Assembly: GCF_937871615.1 (NCBI RefSeq)
Contig: NZ_CALMPA010000012.1
Location: forward strand, 59,071 to 123,070
Direction of reading: 5' to 3'
Source of the DNA: an uncultured Sphingomonas sp.
GTDB taxonomy: Bacteria > Pseudomonadota > Alphaproteobacteria > Sphingomonadales > Sphingomonadaceae
DNA: 64,000 nt
A model generated the notes under the pieces. That model was not told the origin of the DNA and searched no databases. It was given only the letters and a program-made list of their open reading frames with translations. Of this stretch, positions 37,028 to 46,135 are shown in pieces. The translations under genes were made by a program, and so were the position numbers. Positions within the stretch are counted from its first letter, which is position 1, and every line of letters starts with the position of its first letter.

Positions 37028-39216
37028 GGGTGCTGCCGCTGGCGACGGGCCTCGCGCTTGCACTGGCGATGCCGGTGGCAGCGCAAACGACGCTCAACGT
37101 GCGCGATGCCGATATCCGCGCCTTTATCGCGGATGCGGCGAAGGTGACGGGGCGCGTCTTCATCATTGATGGCCGGGTGCAGGGCAAGGTCACGGTGGTG
37201 ACCGATCGTCCGCTCAGCAAATCCGAATATTTCGAGGTGTTTCTCTCCACGCTGCGCGCCAACGGGCTTGTCGCGGTGCCGACCAGCGACGGTGCGCTTC
37301 GCGTGCAGCCGATCGACAATGCCGCTACCCAGCCAGGGCGGGTCGGCCTGAAGGGAGCCGCGCGCAACCAGTTCGTCACCGAGATCGTGCGGCTGCGCTC
37401 GATCGACGCGCAAAGCGCGGTGGACACGGTGCGCCCGCTGGTCAGCCCGCAAGGCTCTGTCACCGCCAATCGGGGCGGGAATTCGATCGTCGTCGCCGAT
37501 TTCGCCGATAACGTCCGGCGTGTGCGCGAGGTGTTGCAGCGGATCGACAACGACAACGCATCCACCCGCGTGATCGCGCTGAAGAACGCCGGCGCGCGCG
37601 ATATCGCCACCGCGCTTCAGGGGCTGGTCGGCGCCCCGGCGCAGGGCGGCGGCCAGCAGACCAGTGTGGTCGCGGTGGAGGGAGCCAATTCGGTCGCGCT
37701 GCGTGGCGATCCCTCAACCGTCGCGCGGCTCGCGCAGGTGGCGCTCGATCTCGATCAGAAGGCCAAGAGCGGCACCGAGATTCGCGTCGTCTTCCTCGAA
37801 CATGCCGATGCCGCGCAGCTTCTGCCGGTGTTGCAGCAGCTTGTCGGCCAGGCCCCCGATCAAATCCCGCAGAACACGCTGACGCAATCGAATTTCGGTG
37901 CGTCGTCGTCGGGCACGGGTGGGCGCTCAGGCGGCAGCGCGCCGCTCGCGAGCATGGCCTCGCAGGCGCAGTCTCAGGCGGCGCCCGGCGGCGGTGCTGC
38001 GGGGCAGCCGGCGATCACCGCGCAGGGTGGCCGCGCGCCGGCGGTGGTGACGCGGTTCGTCGGCGCGAACGCGATCGTCATCGCCGCGCCCGCCGATATC
38101 CAGCGCCAGCTTTCGGAAGTTGTGCGTCAACTCGATACCCGGCGCGAGCAGGTGCTGGTGGAGGCGATCGTCGCGGAGGTTTCCGATACGACCGCCAACC
38201 GGCTCGGCTTCCAGTTCCTGCTCGGCAGCCTGAAGGGCGGGGCGTTCGGCGCGACGAGCTTCGCCGGGTCCGCGCCCAATCTGCTGACGATCGCGGGCGC
38301 GATCGGCGCGCGGAAGCTCGCGACGACCACCACGACGGTCAACGGCCAGACCACGGTTACCACCACCAACAACACCGTCAGCGACGCGCTCGCGCAACAG
38401 GCGGTGAACTCCATCCTCGGCGCGAGCGGAGGGTTCGCCGGCTATGGCGGCCAGATCGGCGACACGATCTTCGGCACGATCATCAATGCGGTGAAATCCG
38501 ATACCACGTCGAACCTGTTGCAGGCGCCCAGCCTGATAACCCTCGACAATCAGGAGGCGCGCATCCTGGTGGGGCAGGAAATCCCGATCACCACGGGCCA
38601 GGCGCTCAGCCAGAATTTCGACAACGCCTTCCGCACGGTGCAGCGCGAGAATGTCGGCATCCAGCTTGAGGTGCGCCCGCAGGTCAATTCGTCCGGCTCG
38701 ATCAAATTGTTCCTGCATCAGCAGGTCAGTTCGATCGCCGGGCCGGTTTCGAGCGACAATTCGGACCTGATCCTCAACAAGCGCGAGGTGGAGACGACGC
38801 TGACGGTGGATGATGGGCAGATCGCGATCATCGGCGGCCTGCTCGACGATAACGAGCGGCGGACGATCGAAAAGGTGCCGTTGCTTGGCGATATTCCGGG
38901 GCTAGGCCAGCTTTTCCGATCAAGGGCCAAGACGCGGACCAAGACCAATCTGATGGTGTTCATCCGCCCGACGATCCTGCGTGACGCGGGCGACAATCGC
39001 CGCGTGACCGAGCAGCGCTACGGTTATCTCCGCCTCCAGCAGGGAATCCAGGATCCGAAGCGCGAGCCGTCGATCGACGAACTGGTCCGCGATTATATGG
39101 GCGCCGCGCCGCCGATCCCGCCGGCGCCGGTGCCCGGCAATATCGAAGACCCGCGCGTCAACGTGCCGATCCAGCGCAACTCGACCGTGACGATCAAGCG
39201 CGGGAAACCGAAATGA
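37024..39216 (+). CDS. gspD: Type II secretion secretin
   Basis: Outer-membrane secretin of 730 residues. The signal peptide ends at about VAA20QT. The N0 domain begins TTLNVRDADIRAFIADAA, and N1 to N3 repeats follow, with N1 containing RGGNSIVVADFADNV. The Gly/Ser-rich linker between N2 and N3 is at about 300-335. The secretin core has VLVEAIVAEVSD, VGIQLEVRPQVN and TLTVDDGQIAIIGGL, and the C-terminus is NLMVFIRPTI. It forms the multimeric channel. It is coupled to gspC and gspE by four-base overlaps. No pilotin gene (gspS) lies in the operon. Confidence 0.97.
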   Translation: MRVLPLATGLALALAMPVAAQTTLNVRDADIRAFIADAAKVTGRVFIIDGRVQGKVTVVTDRPLSKSEYFEVFLSTLRANGLVAVPTSDGALRVQPIDNAATQPGRVGLKGAARNQFVTEIVRLRSIDAQSAVDTVRPLVSPQGSVTANRGGNSIVVADFADNVRRVREVLQRIDNDNASTRVIALKNAGARDIATALQGLVGAPAQGGGQQTSVVAVEGANSVALRGDPSTVARLAQVALDLDQKAKSGTEIRVVFLEHADAAQLLPVLQQLVGQAPDQIPQNTLTQSNFGASSSGTGGRSGGSAPLASMASQAQSQAAPGGGAAGQPAITAQGGRAPAVVTRFVGANAIVIAAPADIQRQLSEVVRQLDTRREQVLVEAIVAEVSDTTANRLGFQFLLGSLKGGAFGATSFAGSAPNLLTIAGAIGARKLATTTTTVNGQTTVTTTNNTVSDALAQQAVNSILGASGGFAGYGGQIGDTIFGTIINAVKSDTTSNLLQAPSLITLDNQEARILVGQEIPITTGQALSQNFDNAFRTVQRENVGIQLEVRPQVNSSGSIKLFLHQQVSSIAGPVSSDNSDLILNKREVETTLTVDDGQIAIIGGLLDDNERRTIEKVPLLGDIPGLGQLFRSRAKTRTKTNLMVFIRPTILRDAGDNRRVTEQRYGYLRLQQGIQDPKREPSIDELVRDYMGAAPPIPPAPVPGNIEDPRVNVPIQRNSTVTIKRGKPK

Positions 39217-40760
39217 TTGATACCGGCGGCGTACCGGAGGCTGCGCCCCGGCCAGAGGCAGCCGCTGAAATGGCGGCGTCCGTCATTCCGCCGGTGCAAT
39301 TGCCCTATGCCTTCGCGCGGCGCTTTGGCGTGATCCTCGATGGCGCGCGGGTCGCGTTGCGCGAGGGAGCGGACCCCAAGGCGCTGATCGAGGTGCGCCG
39401 CGTCGTCGGCCATCCGTTCGATGTGGAGACGGTGGCCCCGGCGGCGTTCGACCGGCTGCTCAGCGATCATTATGCGATGGACGGGCAGGCGACCGCGCTG
39501 GCGGCGGTCGGCATGGGGGATGAACTCGATCTGCTCGCGGATGGCATCCCGACCGCCGAGGATCTGCTCGATACCGCCGACGACGCGCCGGCGATCCGCC
39601 TCATCAACGGGGTGATCGCCGATGCCGCGCGGCACGGCGTCAGCGATATCCATATCGAGCCGTATGAAACCGGGCTGGTCGTCCGTATGCGGATCGACGG
39701 CGTGTTGCGCGAAACGCTCAGGATGCCGCCGCATGTCGCATCGGTGGTGGTGAGCCGGATCAAGGTGATGGCGCGGCTCGATATCGCGGAGCGGCGCGTG
39801 CCGCAGGATGGCCGGATGGGGCTGACGCTGGGCGGCAAATTGCTTGACGTGCGCGTATCGACCCTGCCGAGTCGCGCGAGCGAGCGCGTGGTGCTGCGCA
39901 TCCTCGACAAGGACAATGCCGGGATTGATCTCGATGCGCTCGGCATGAGCCAACGGATGCACGGGCTGATCGACCATGCGATCCACGAACCGAACGGCAT
40001 CGTGCTCGTCACCGGGCCGACCGGCAGCGGCAAGACGACGACGCTATATGCCGCGCTGCGCATGTTGAACGACGGCAGCCGCAATATCCTGACGGTGGAA
40101 GATCCGGTGGAATATGCGGTTGACGGCGTGGGGCAGACGCAGGTTAATCCCAAGGTTGGCCTCACCTTCGCGGCGGGTTTGCGCGCGATCCTGCGGCAGG
40201 ATCCCGACGTTGTGATGGTCGGCGAAATCCGCGATCGCGAAACGGCGGAGATCGCGGTGCAGGCCTCGCTCACCGGGCATCTCGTGCTCTCCACGGTCCA
40301 TACCAATGATGCGATCGGCGCGATCACGCGGATGCGCGATATGAAGGTGGAGCCGTTTCTGCTCGCCTCCACTCTGCGCGCGGTGGTGGCGCAGCGGCTG
40401 GTGCGGCGATTGTGCCCGTCATGCCGACGCCCGGTGAAGGCGGGCGAAACGGTGGCGACCCTGCTCGGCATCGCGCCGGAAACGATCGTGTTTGCGGCAA
40501 ATGGTTGTGCTGAGTGTTCGCACACCGGCTATAAGGGGCGCGTCGGCGTGTTCGAGGCGGTTCGCGTGGACGATACGATCCGCCGGTTAATCAACGAGGG
40601 CGCCGACGAGGTGGCGATCGCACGCCATGCTTTTGCGGTAAACGAAACGCTGGCCGATGCCGCGCGTCGGCTGGTCGAACAGGGCGTGACGACCGCGGAG
40701 GAGGCGGTGCGCGTTTCCCGCCACGACGCGATGGATGTCGCGGAGGCGACCGATGCCTGA
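39213..40760 (+). CDS. gspE: Type II secretion ATPase
   Basis: Cytoplasmic secretion ATPase of 515 residues. The core has Walker A GPTGSGKTT at about 268-276, the Asp box ILTVEDPVEY, Walker B LRQDPDVVMVGEIRD, and the His box GHLVLSTVHTNDA. The four-cysteine zinc element is CPSCRRPV followed by CAECSHTGYKGR. It powers pseudopilus assembly through GspF and GspL. The gene overlaps gspD by four bases and shares a TGATG junction with gspF. Confidence 0.97.
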   Translation: MIDTGGVPEAAPRPEAAAEMAASVIPPVQLPYAFARRFGVILDGARVALREGADPKALIEVRRVVGHPFDVETVAPAAFDRLLSDHYAMDGQATALAAVGMGDELDLLADGIPTAEDLLDTADDAPAIRLINGVIADAARHGVSDIHIEPYETGLVVRMRIDGVLRETLRMPPHVASVVVSRIKVMARLDIAERRVPQDGRMGLTLGGKLLDVRVSTLPSRASERVVLRILDKDNAGIDLDALGMSQRMHGLIDHAIHEPNGIVLVTGPTGSGKTTTLYAALRMLNDGSRNILTVEDPVEYAVDGVGQTQVNPKVGLTFAAGLRAILRQDPDVVMVGEIRDRETAEIAVQASLTGHLVLSTVHTNDAIGAITRMRDMKVEPFLLASTLRAVVAQRLVRRLCPSCRRPVKAGETVATLLGIAPETIVFAANGCAECSHTGYKGRVGVFEAVRVDDTIRRLINEGADEVAIARHAFAVNETLADAARRLVEQGVTTAEEAVRVSRHDAMDVAEATDA

Positions 40761-42001
40761 TGCAAGCCGCGCGGCGCATGGCTGATTTCGACTATCTCGC
40801 GATCGACACGCGCGGGAACGAGACGCGCGGGCATGTCGCCGCCGCCGATGCGCAGGCCGCGCGGGCGGTGCTCGATCGGCGGCGGCTGTATGTCGTGCGG
40901 ATCGAGCCGGGGGCGCCGCAGCCGGCGCGCGGCAAGCCGCTGTTCGGGCTGCAGTTGCTGCGCGGGCGCATGTCCGCGAAGCAACTCACCCTGTTCACCC
41001 GCCAGCTCGCCACGCTCAATCGCGTTTCTCCGCTGGAGGAATCGCTGCGCACGATCACGCGGCAGACCGAGCAGGAAAGCGTCCGCGCGATCGTCGCCAC
41101 CGTCCATGCCGGCGTGGTGGAGGGGCGGCGGCTGGCCGATGCGATGGCGCGCGAGCCGCGCAGCTTCCCGACGCTCTATCGCGCGATGGTGGCGGCGGGC
41201 GAAAGCTCCGGCACCTTGCCGACGATCCTCGATCGGCTCGCGGTGTTGCTCGAGCGACAGGCGGAAATACGCGGCAAGATACTGACCGCGCTCACCTATC
41301 CCGCGATCCTCGCGATCGTCGCGATGGGCGTGGTGCTGGCGCTGATGGCGTTCGTCGTGCCGCAGGTGGTGGAGCAGTTCGATACCGTGGGGCAGCAATT
41401 GCCGCTGCTCACGCGGATCGTGATCGCGATATCGCATCTGCTGGTCGGTTGGTGGTGGGCGATGCTGCTCGGCCTCGCCGCGCTTGGCGGGCTGGCGTGG
41501 CTCGCGCTGCGGCAAGCGCCGATCCGGCTCAGGTTCGACACGTGGCTGCTGCGCGTGCCGCTGTTGGGCCGGCTGATCCGCGATCTCCACGCCGCGCGCA
41601 TGGCGCGGACGCTGGCGACGATGGTGGCGAGCCGGCTGCCGCTGCTGGAGGGGCTGGCGCTGACGGCGGGGACGATCCACAATCGCCGCCTGCGGCTTGC
41701 CTCCGATGAGATCACCGCCTCGATCCGGGGCGGGGGCAGCCTGTCCGGCGCGATGCGGCGGACGGGGGTGTTCCCGCCGCTGCTTACCTATCTTGCCGCG
41801 TCGGGCGAGGCGGCTGGGCGGCTGGACGAGATGCTGGAGCGCGCCGCCGATTATCTGGAGCGTGAATTCGATCGCTTCACCGCCACCGCGCTTTCGCTGC
41901 TGGAACCGGCGATCATCGTCGTGATGGGCGGGGTGGTGGCGACGATCGTGCTGTCGATCCTGCTGCCGATCCTCCAGCTCAACACGCTTGCAGGCCAATG
42001 A
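40760..42001 (+). CDS. gspF: Type II secretion platform protein F
   Basis: Polytopic inner-membrane protein of 413 residues with two repeats of the T2SSF domain (about 75-200 and 275-400) and three membrane helices, including YPAILAIVAMGVVLALMAFVV and the C-terminal LLEPAIIVVMGGVVATIVLS. The first repeat has LFTRQLATL and the second has RMARTLATMVASRLPL. It connects the ATPase GspE with the pseudopilins. ATG at 40760 overlaps the gspE stop by one base (TGATG); in-frame ATG at 40778 gives the usual MADFDY start and is an alternative. Confidence 0.95.
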   Translation: MQAARRMADFDYLAIDTRGNETRGHVAAADAQAARAVLDRRRLYVVRIEPGAPQPARGKPLFGLQLLRGRMSAKQLTLFTRQLATLNRVSPLEESLRTITRQTEQESVRAIVATVHAGVVEGRRLADAMAREPRSFPTLYRAMVAAGESSGTLPTILDRLAVLLERQAEIRGKILTALTYPAILAIVAMGVVLALMAFVVPQVVEQFDTVGQQLPLLTRIVIAISHLLVGWWWAMLLGLAALGGLAWLALRQAPIRLRFDTWLLRVPLLGRLIRDLHAARMARTLATMVASRLPLLEGLALTAGTIHNRRLRLASDEITASIRGGGSLSGAMRRTGVFPPLLTYLAASGEAAGRLDEMLERAADYLEREFDRFTATALSLLEPAIIVVMGGVVATIVLSILLPILQLNTLAGQ

Positions 42002-42477
42002 GGAATCCGATGTTTACCGACGAACAGAAGCGCCATTTCGAGCCCAGCCGCCGCCGGCGCCGCCGCCGCGAGGATGGGTTCACGCTGGTAGAACTGATGG
42101 TGGTGATCGTCATCATCGGCCTGCTCGCCACGATCGTCGCGATAAACGTGCTGCCCTCGGGTGACACCGCGCGCATTCAGAAGGCCAGGGCCGATATCGC
42201 CAATATTGAGCAGGCGCTGGAACTCTACAAGCTTCAGATCGGCAGCTATCCCACCACGTCTCAGGGGCTTGGCGCGCTCGTCACCGCGCCGACGGGGGTT
42301 GATGTGGCGCGCTATCAGGCGGGCGGCTATCTGAAGAAACTGCCCGACGATCCGTGGAATCGCCCGTATCTCTATGCGTCACCGGGGAAACATTCCCCCG
42401 CGGACGTGTGGAGCCTGGGCGCGGACGGCAAGGAAGGCGGCGAGGGCGTCGATGCTGATATCGGCTCCTGGCAATAG
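41998..42477 (+). CDS. gspG: Major pseudopilin GspG
   Basis: Pseudopilin of 159 residues. A long Arg-rich leader (RRRRRRRED) precedes the prepilin peptidase site G-FTLVELMVV. The hydrophobic helix follows, and the C-terminal calcium-binding region has DPWNRPYLYASPGKH and WSLGADGKEGGEG, where the conserved acidic ligands lie. It polymerises into the pseudopilus. The leader, about 27 residues with eight successive basic residues, is unusually long and basic. ATG at 41998 overlaps the gspF stop (ATGA); ATG at 42010 is also in frame. The end overlaps gspH by 26 bases. Confidence 0.95.
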   Translation: MRNPMFTDEQKRHFEPSRRRRRRREDGFTLVELMVVIVIIGLLATIVAINVLPSGDTARIQKARADIANIEQALELYKLQIGSYPTTSQGLGALVTAPTGVDVARYQAGGYLKKLPDDPWNRPYLYASPGKHSPADVWSLGADGKEGGEGVDADIGSWQ

Positions 42478-43000
42478 CCCGACGCGACCGTTGCCGGGTT
42501 CCGCCGAACACGGCTTCAGGTTTTCGTGGCGTTCCGCCGAACACGGCTTCACGTTTTCGCGACGTTCCGCCGAACACGGCTTCACGCTGATCGAGCTGAT
42601 GGTCGTCATCACGGTGATCGCGCTGGCGGCGTCGGCGGCGGTGCTGGCGATGCCTGATCCGCGCGGGCGGGTGATCGACGAGGGTGCGCGCTTCGCCGTC
42701 AGGGTGCGCGCGGCGCGCGACGGCGCGATCGTCAACGCGCGCCCGACGAGCGTATGGGTGACGCCGCAGGGCTATGGCTTCGATCGCTGGGATGGTGGCC
42801 GGTGGGTGGCGATGGATGAAAAGCCGCTGAAGGTGGCGCAATGGGCGCGTGGCACCAGCGCGACGATCCCGGACCGGATGCGCGTGACCTTCGACACCAC
42901 GGGCATGGCCGATCGCCCGGCAACGATCCCGCTGCTGCGCGAGCGCGCGCGGGCGACCGTGACGATTGATCCCACCGGCGCGGTGCGCGTCGGTGGCTGA
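42452..43000 (+). CDS. gspH: Minor pseudopilin GspH with repeated leader
   Basis: Minor pseudopilin of 182 residues. The leader holds three copies of SAEHGF spaced 11 residues apart (about 17-22, 28-33, 39-44). Only the last is followed by the pilin helix TLIELMVVITVIALAASAAV. The earlier copies are followed by RFSWR and TFSRR, so they also present an H-G-F site but no hydrophobic helix. The C-terminal body matches GspH (VWVTPQGYGFDRWDGG). Start ATG 42452 is in the gspG gene after GAGG, giving a 26-base overlap. The true leader may be only the last SAEHG unit; earlier units look like tandem duplications. Confidence 0.9.
   Translation: MLISAPGNSPTRPLPGSAEHGFRFSWRSAEHGFTFSRRSAEHGFTLIELMVVITVIALAASAAVLAMPDPRGRVIDEGARFAVRVRAARDGAIVNARPTSVWVTPQGYGFDRWDGGRWVAMDEKPLKVAQWARGTSATIPDRMRVTFDTTGMADRPATIPLLRERARATVTIDPTGAVRVGG
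42498..42584 (+). repeat. Three 33-bp tandem repeats in the gspH leader
   Basis: GTTCCGCCGAACACGGCTTC recurs at 42498, 42531 and 42564, exactly 33 bases apart, the copies being identical over 21 bases. The 12-13 bases between them vary. The frame is kept, so each copy encodes S-A-E-H-G-F. The same unit is found in gspI at 43036-43122. Confidence 0.95.
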
Positions 43001-43472
43001 GCGATGCGCGCACGGCGATGCCGGGGCCGCGGCACGCTCCGCCGAACACGGCTGCGGCGTTCCACGACGTTCCGCCGAACACGGCTTCGTGTTTCCGCGA
43101 CGTTCCGCCGAACACGGCTTCACGTTGATCGAGATCATGGTCGCGCTGGTGGTGTTCAGCCTCGCCGCGCTGGCGCTGATCCGGCTGGAGGGCGCGACGA
43201 TACGATCTACCGGCACGCTGGATGCGACGTTGCTCGCGCAGACGGTCGCCCGCAACATCGCGATCGCGGCGGTGACCGATGCCGCCCCGCCGCCCGCCGG
43301 GAAGGCTGAAGGGAGCGAGCGTAACGGCGGCGCGGACTGGCATTGGGTGCGCCAGGTCAGCGCGATCGGCGACGGTCAGGTGCTGCGCGTGGATGTGTCG
43401 GTCGCGGGGCGCGATGGCCGGCAGATCGCCAGGCTGACGATGGTGCGCCCGCCCGCCGATGTGGCGCGATGA
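42993..43472 (+). CDS. gspI: Minor pseudopilin GspI with repeated leader
   Basis: Minor pseudopilin of 159 residues. As in gspH, the leader carries three SAEHG units 11 residues apart, the first ending in C instead of F (SAEHGC, SAEHGF, SAEHGF); the last leads into TLIEIMVALVVFSLAALALI, the pilin helix. The C-terminal part (DWHWVRQVSAIGDGQVLRVD) matches GspI, which is the hub of the GspI-J-K tip complex. GTG at 42993 overlaps the gspH stop; TTG at 42966 is the upstream alternative. The stop overlaps gspJ by four bases. Confidence 0.88.
   Translation: MAERCAHGDAGAAARSAEHGCGVPRRSAEHGFVFPRRSAEHGFTLIEIMVALVVFSLAALALIRLEGATIRSTGTLDATLLAQTVARNIAIAAVTDAAPPPAGKAEGSERNGGADWHWVRQVSAIGDGQVLRVDVSVAGRDGRQIARLTMVRPPADVAR
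43036..43122 (+). repeat. Three 33-bp tandem repeats in the gspI leader
   Basis: Copies begin at 43036, 43069 and 43102, again 33 bases apart. The first has two or three substitutions (GCTCCGCC, and CTGCG at the end). The other two match the gspH unit over at least 20 bases. Shared period, sequence and position relative to the cleavage site point to copying between the two genes. Confidence 0.95.
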
Positions 43473-44089
43473 ACATGCGCCGCGCCGCCGATGCGGGATT
43501 CACGCTGGTCGAGGTGATGATCGCGCTGCTGATTTTCGGCATGATCGCGGCTGCCGGCGTGGCGATGCTGTCGTTCAGTATCCGCGCGCAATCGGCGGTG
43601 GGGGATCGGCTTGACGATCTCGGCGCGGTCGAGCGGCTTTCCTCGATCCTCGGCGCGGATCTGGCGCAGGCGGTCGATCGGCCGACCCGCGACGAACGCG
43701 GCACGCTCGTTCCCGCGTTCGTTGGCGATGCCACCTCGCTGAAGCTCGTGCGCGGCGGGTGGAGCAATATCGACGCGGGCGCGCGGGCGTCCTTGCAAAA
43801 GGTGGAATATCGGCTGGACGGGGATACGATCGAGCGCATCGGCTATCCGATGCTCGATGGCGCGGAGGCTTTTCCGCCGGGCGCGATGCTGGGCAAGGTG
43901 CAGGCGATCGCGCTGCGCTATCGCTTCCATGGCGCGTGGAGCGATCGCTGGGACGGGACGCAGGGCGCGCCGCTGCCGCAAGCGGTGGAACTGGCGATAA
44001 CGCGGCGTGATGGGATCGTACTGCGGCAGATGTTCCTGACCGGCACCGGCTATGCTGTCGCGCCACCTGGCGGCAATCATGCGCCCTGA
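43469..44089 (+). CDS. gspJ: Minor pseudopilin GspJ
   Basis: Minor pseudopilin of 206 residues with a short leader MNMRRAADAG before FTLVEVMIALLIFGMIAAAG. The body has the GspJ features RLSSILGADLAQAV near the N-terminal third and LRYRFHGAWSDRW. It joins GspI and GspK at the pseudopilus tip. Unlike gspH and gspI it has no SAEHGF units. ATG at 43469 overlaps the gspI stop (ATGA). Confidence 0.93.
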   Translation: MNMRRAADAGFTLVEVMIALLIFGMIAAAGVAMLSFSIRAQSAVGDRLDDLGAVERLSSILGADLAQAVDRPTRDERGTLVPAFVGDATSLKLVRGGWSNIDAGARASLQKVEYRLDGDTIERIGYPMLDGAEAFPPGAMLGKVQAIALRYRFHGAWSDRWDGTQGAPLPQAVELAITRRDGIVLRQMFLTGTGYAVAPPGGNHAP

Positions 44090-45050
44090 GCGCGAACGCG
44101 GCGCCGCGCTGCTCACCGTCCTGCTGCTCGTCGCGGTGATCGCGGTGATGGCGGCGACCGGGCTGGAGAAATTGCGCATCGCCACCCGGCTTGGCGGGAA
44201 CACGATCGCGCTCGATCAGGCGCGGGCCTATGCGCAGGCGGTGGAGACGCTGGCGACAACCCGCGTCACCGCGCTGCTTAGGCAGGATGCGACCCGCGTG
44301 ACGCTGGCTGGCGGCTGGAGCGGGCGGCCCTTCGCCCTGCCGGTGCCGGAGGGAACGGCGGTGGCGCGGGTGACGGACGGCGGAAATTGCTTCAATCTCA
44401 ACAGCCTGGTCAAGCGCGAAGGGGATGGGCGCTATGTCGCTTATACGCCGGCGATCGAGCAGTTCGCGCGGCTGATGCGGCTGATCGGCGCGCCCAACGG
44501 AAACAGCATCGCCGCCGCCGCCGCGGACTGGATCGACAGCGATGACACGCCATTGCCCGGCGGCGCGGAGGACGTGACCTATCTCGCGAGCCAGCCCGCT
44601 TATCGCACCGCCGGCACGCTGATGGCGGACCCGAGCGAATTGCGCGCGGTCGCCGGGGTGACGCCTGAGGCTTATGCCGCGCTCAAGCCATGGATTTGCA
44701 CGCTGCCGCGCGCCGAACGATCGGTCATCAACGTCAACACGCTCGGCCCGGAACAGGCGCCGCTGCTCGCCATGCTGCTGTCCGACGCGATGGGTGTCGC
44801 CGGTGCGCGCGCGATTCTGGCGCGTCGGCCAGCGGGCGGTTATGCGAATCGCGATGCGATCTGGCGCGCGCCGGGGCAGGCCGGGATCAGCCCCGATCCA
44901 CTCGCGATGGATCAGGTGGATGTGACATCGCGCTGGTTCGCGCTGCGGGTGGATGTGGCGCTGGCGGGCGTTTCGTTGCAGGAACGGGGGCTGATCGACG
45001 CGACCGCACTTCCCGCGCGGCTCGTATCGCGGCAATGGGGAGAGCCGTGA
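44079..45050 (+). CDS. gspK: Minor pseudopilin GspK
   Basis: Large minor pseudopilin of 323 residues that caps the pseudopilus tip. The leader RPERERG precedes AALLTVLLLVAVIAVMAATG; GspK typically lacks the Glu at position 5, and here there is none. The helical insertion domain contains WIDSDDTPLPGGAEDVTYL and VINVNTLGPEQAPLLAML, the typical calcium-site and hydrophobic patches. ATG at 44079 overlaps the gspJ stop by 11 bases; ATG at 44052 would add nine residues. GTGA links it to gspL. Confidence 0.92.
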   Translation: MRPERERGAALLTVLLLVAVIAVMAATGLEKLRIATRLGGNTIALDQARAYAQAVETLATTRVTALLRQDATRVTLAGGWSGRPFALPVPEGTAVARVTDGGNCFNLNSLVKREGDGRYVAYTPAIEQFARLMRLIGAPNGNSIAAAAADWIDSDDTPLPGGAEDVTYLASQPAYRTAGTLMADPSELRAVAGVTPEAYAALKPWICTLPRAERSVINVNTLGPEQAPLLAMLLSDAMGVAGARAILARRPAGGYANRDAIWRAPGQAGISPDPLAMDQVDVTSRWFALRVDVALAGVSLQERGLIDATALPARLVSRQWGEP

Positions 45051-46135
45051 CGACCGCAACCCTGCTTTTCCTGCCGCCCCGCATCGGGGAACCGTGGCGC
45101 TGGCTGCGGATCGCGGGCGATGCGATCACCGCGCGCGGCGAAGGCGTGCCGGAAGCGGATGGCGCGCCGATCGTCGCGGTCGCGCCTGCCGATGCGGTGA
45201 CGCTGCACTGGGCGGCGCTGCCCGATCGTTCGAGCGCGCAGGCAATGGCGGCGGCGCGAATCGTTGCGGGCGAAGCGAGCGCCTCGCCACAGGAGCAGCT
45301 TCACGTCGCGGTCGGTAACCTCGACGATGCGGATCGCGCGATCGGCGTCGTCGCGGTCGATCGGATGCGCGAGTGGCTCGATGCGTTGCGCGCGATCGGC
45401 ATTGATCCCGCCGTGCTGGTTCCGGCGCCGCTGCTGCTCCCGCCCGCTGCCGAGGGGTTCGTTCGCGCCGATCTGGGCGGGCAGGCGGTGGTGCGCGGGC
45501 AGGCGAGTGGCTTCGCCGACGAGGCCGGGCTGACCGAATTGATTACCGGCGGCGGCACGATAGAGACGCTGGATCGCGAAACGCTGGAACGCGCGCTGGT
45601 GCAGGCCGCTGGCGCGCCCGCACTCAACCTGCGACAAGGCGCCTTCGCGCGCCGCCGCCGCCGTGAGATAGATTGGCCGTTGGTGCGCCGAATCGCGGTG
45701 CTGGCCGGCCTGATCTTGCTGGCGATGCTGGCGATGGATCTCGTCAGGATCACGCGTTACTCGCTCGCGGCGGATCGGCTGGAGGCGCAGGCCGATGAGA
45801 TCGCCCGTCAGGCGCTACCGCGCGGCGCGGCGGAAACCGGGGGCACGAATCGCTTGCTGGTGGAGCGCCTCTCGCGGCTGCGCGGGCCGGGGCAGGGCTT
45901 CACGCGGACGCTCGCCGCCATGCTCGCCGCGATCCGCGCGACGCCGGGCAGCGAGGCGACCGCGCTCGATTTCCAGCCTAACGGCGATTTGCGCGTTACC
46001 GTGATGGTGGAAGGGGATGCGCAGGCCAATGCGCTTCAGGCGCGGCTGCGTGCCGCCAATTTCACGGTCAGCGCGGGGCCGTTCGAATCGACCGGCGGCC
46101 AGTTGAAGGGCGAATTGACGGTGAGTTCGCGATGA
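45047..46135 (+). CDS. gspL: Type II secretion protein L
   Basis: Bitopic inner-membrane protein of 362 residues. The N-terminal cytoplasmic region (1-205) is the actin-like GspL fold that binds the ATPase GspE. A membrane helix follows (IAVLAGLILLAMLAMDLVRI, about 216-235), then a periplasmic ferredoxin-like domain ending in GELTVSSR. It links GspE to GspM and the pseudopilus. The start GTG 45047 overlaps the gspK stop and follows GGGGAG; ATG 45035 is an alternative. Confidence 0.88.
   Translation: MTTATLLFLPPRIGEPWRWLRIAGDAITARGEGVPEADGAPIVAVAPADAVTLHWAALPDRSSAQAMAAARIVAGEASASPQEQLHVAVGNLDDADRAIGVVAVDRMREWLDALRAIGIDPAVLVPAPLLLPPAAEGFVRADLGGQAVVRGQASGFADEAGLTELITGGGTIETLDRETLERALVQAAGAPALNLRQGAFARRRRREIDWPLVRRIAVLAGLILLAMLAMDLVRITRYSLAADRLEAQADEIARQALPRGAAETGGTNRLLVERLSRLRGPGQGFTRTLAAMLAAIRATPGSEATALDFQPNGDLRVTVMVEGDAQANALQARLRAANFTVSAGPFESTGGQLKGELTVSSR

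Noticed and set aside
42498-42584. CRISPR-like array (regular repeats with short variable spacers)
   Set aside because: Only three copies, 12-13 base spacers, in frame within gspH, and repeated in gspI; this is a coding repeat, not a CRISPR array.
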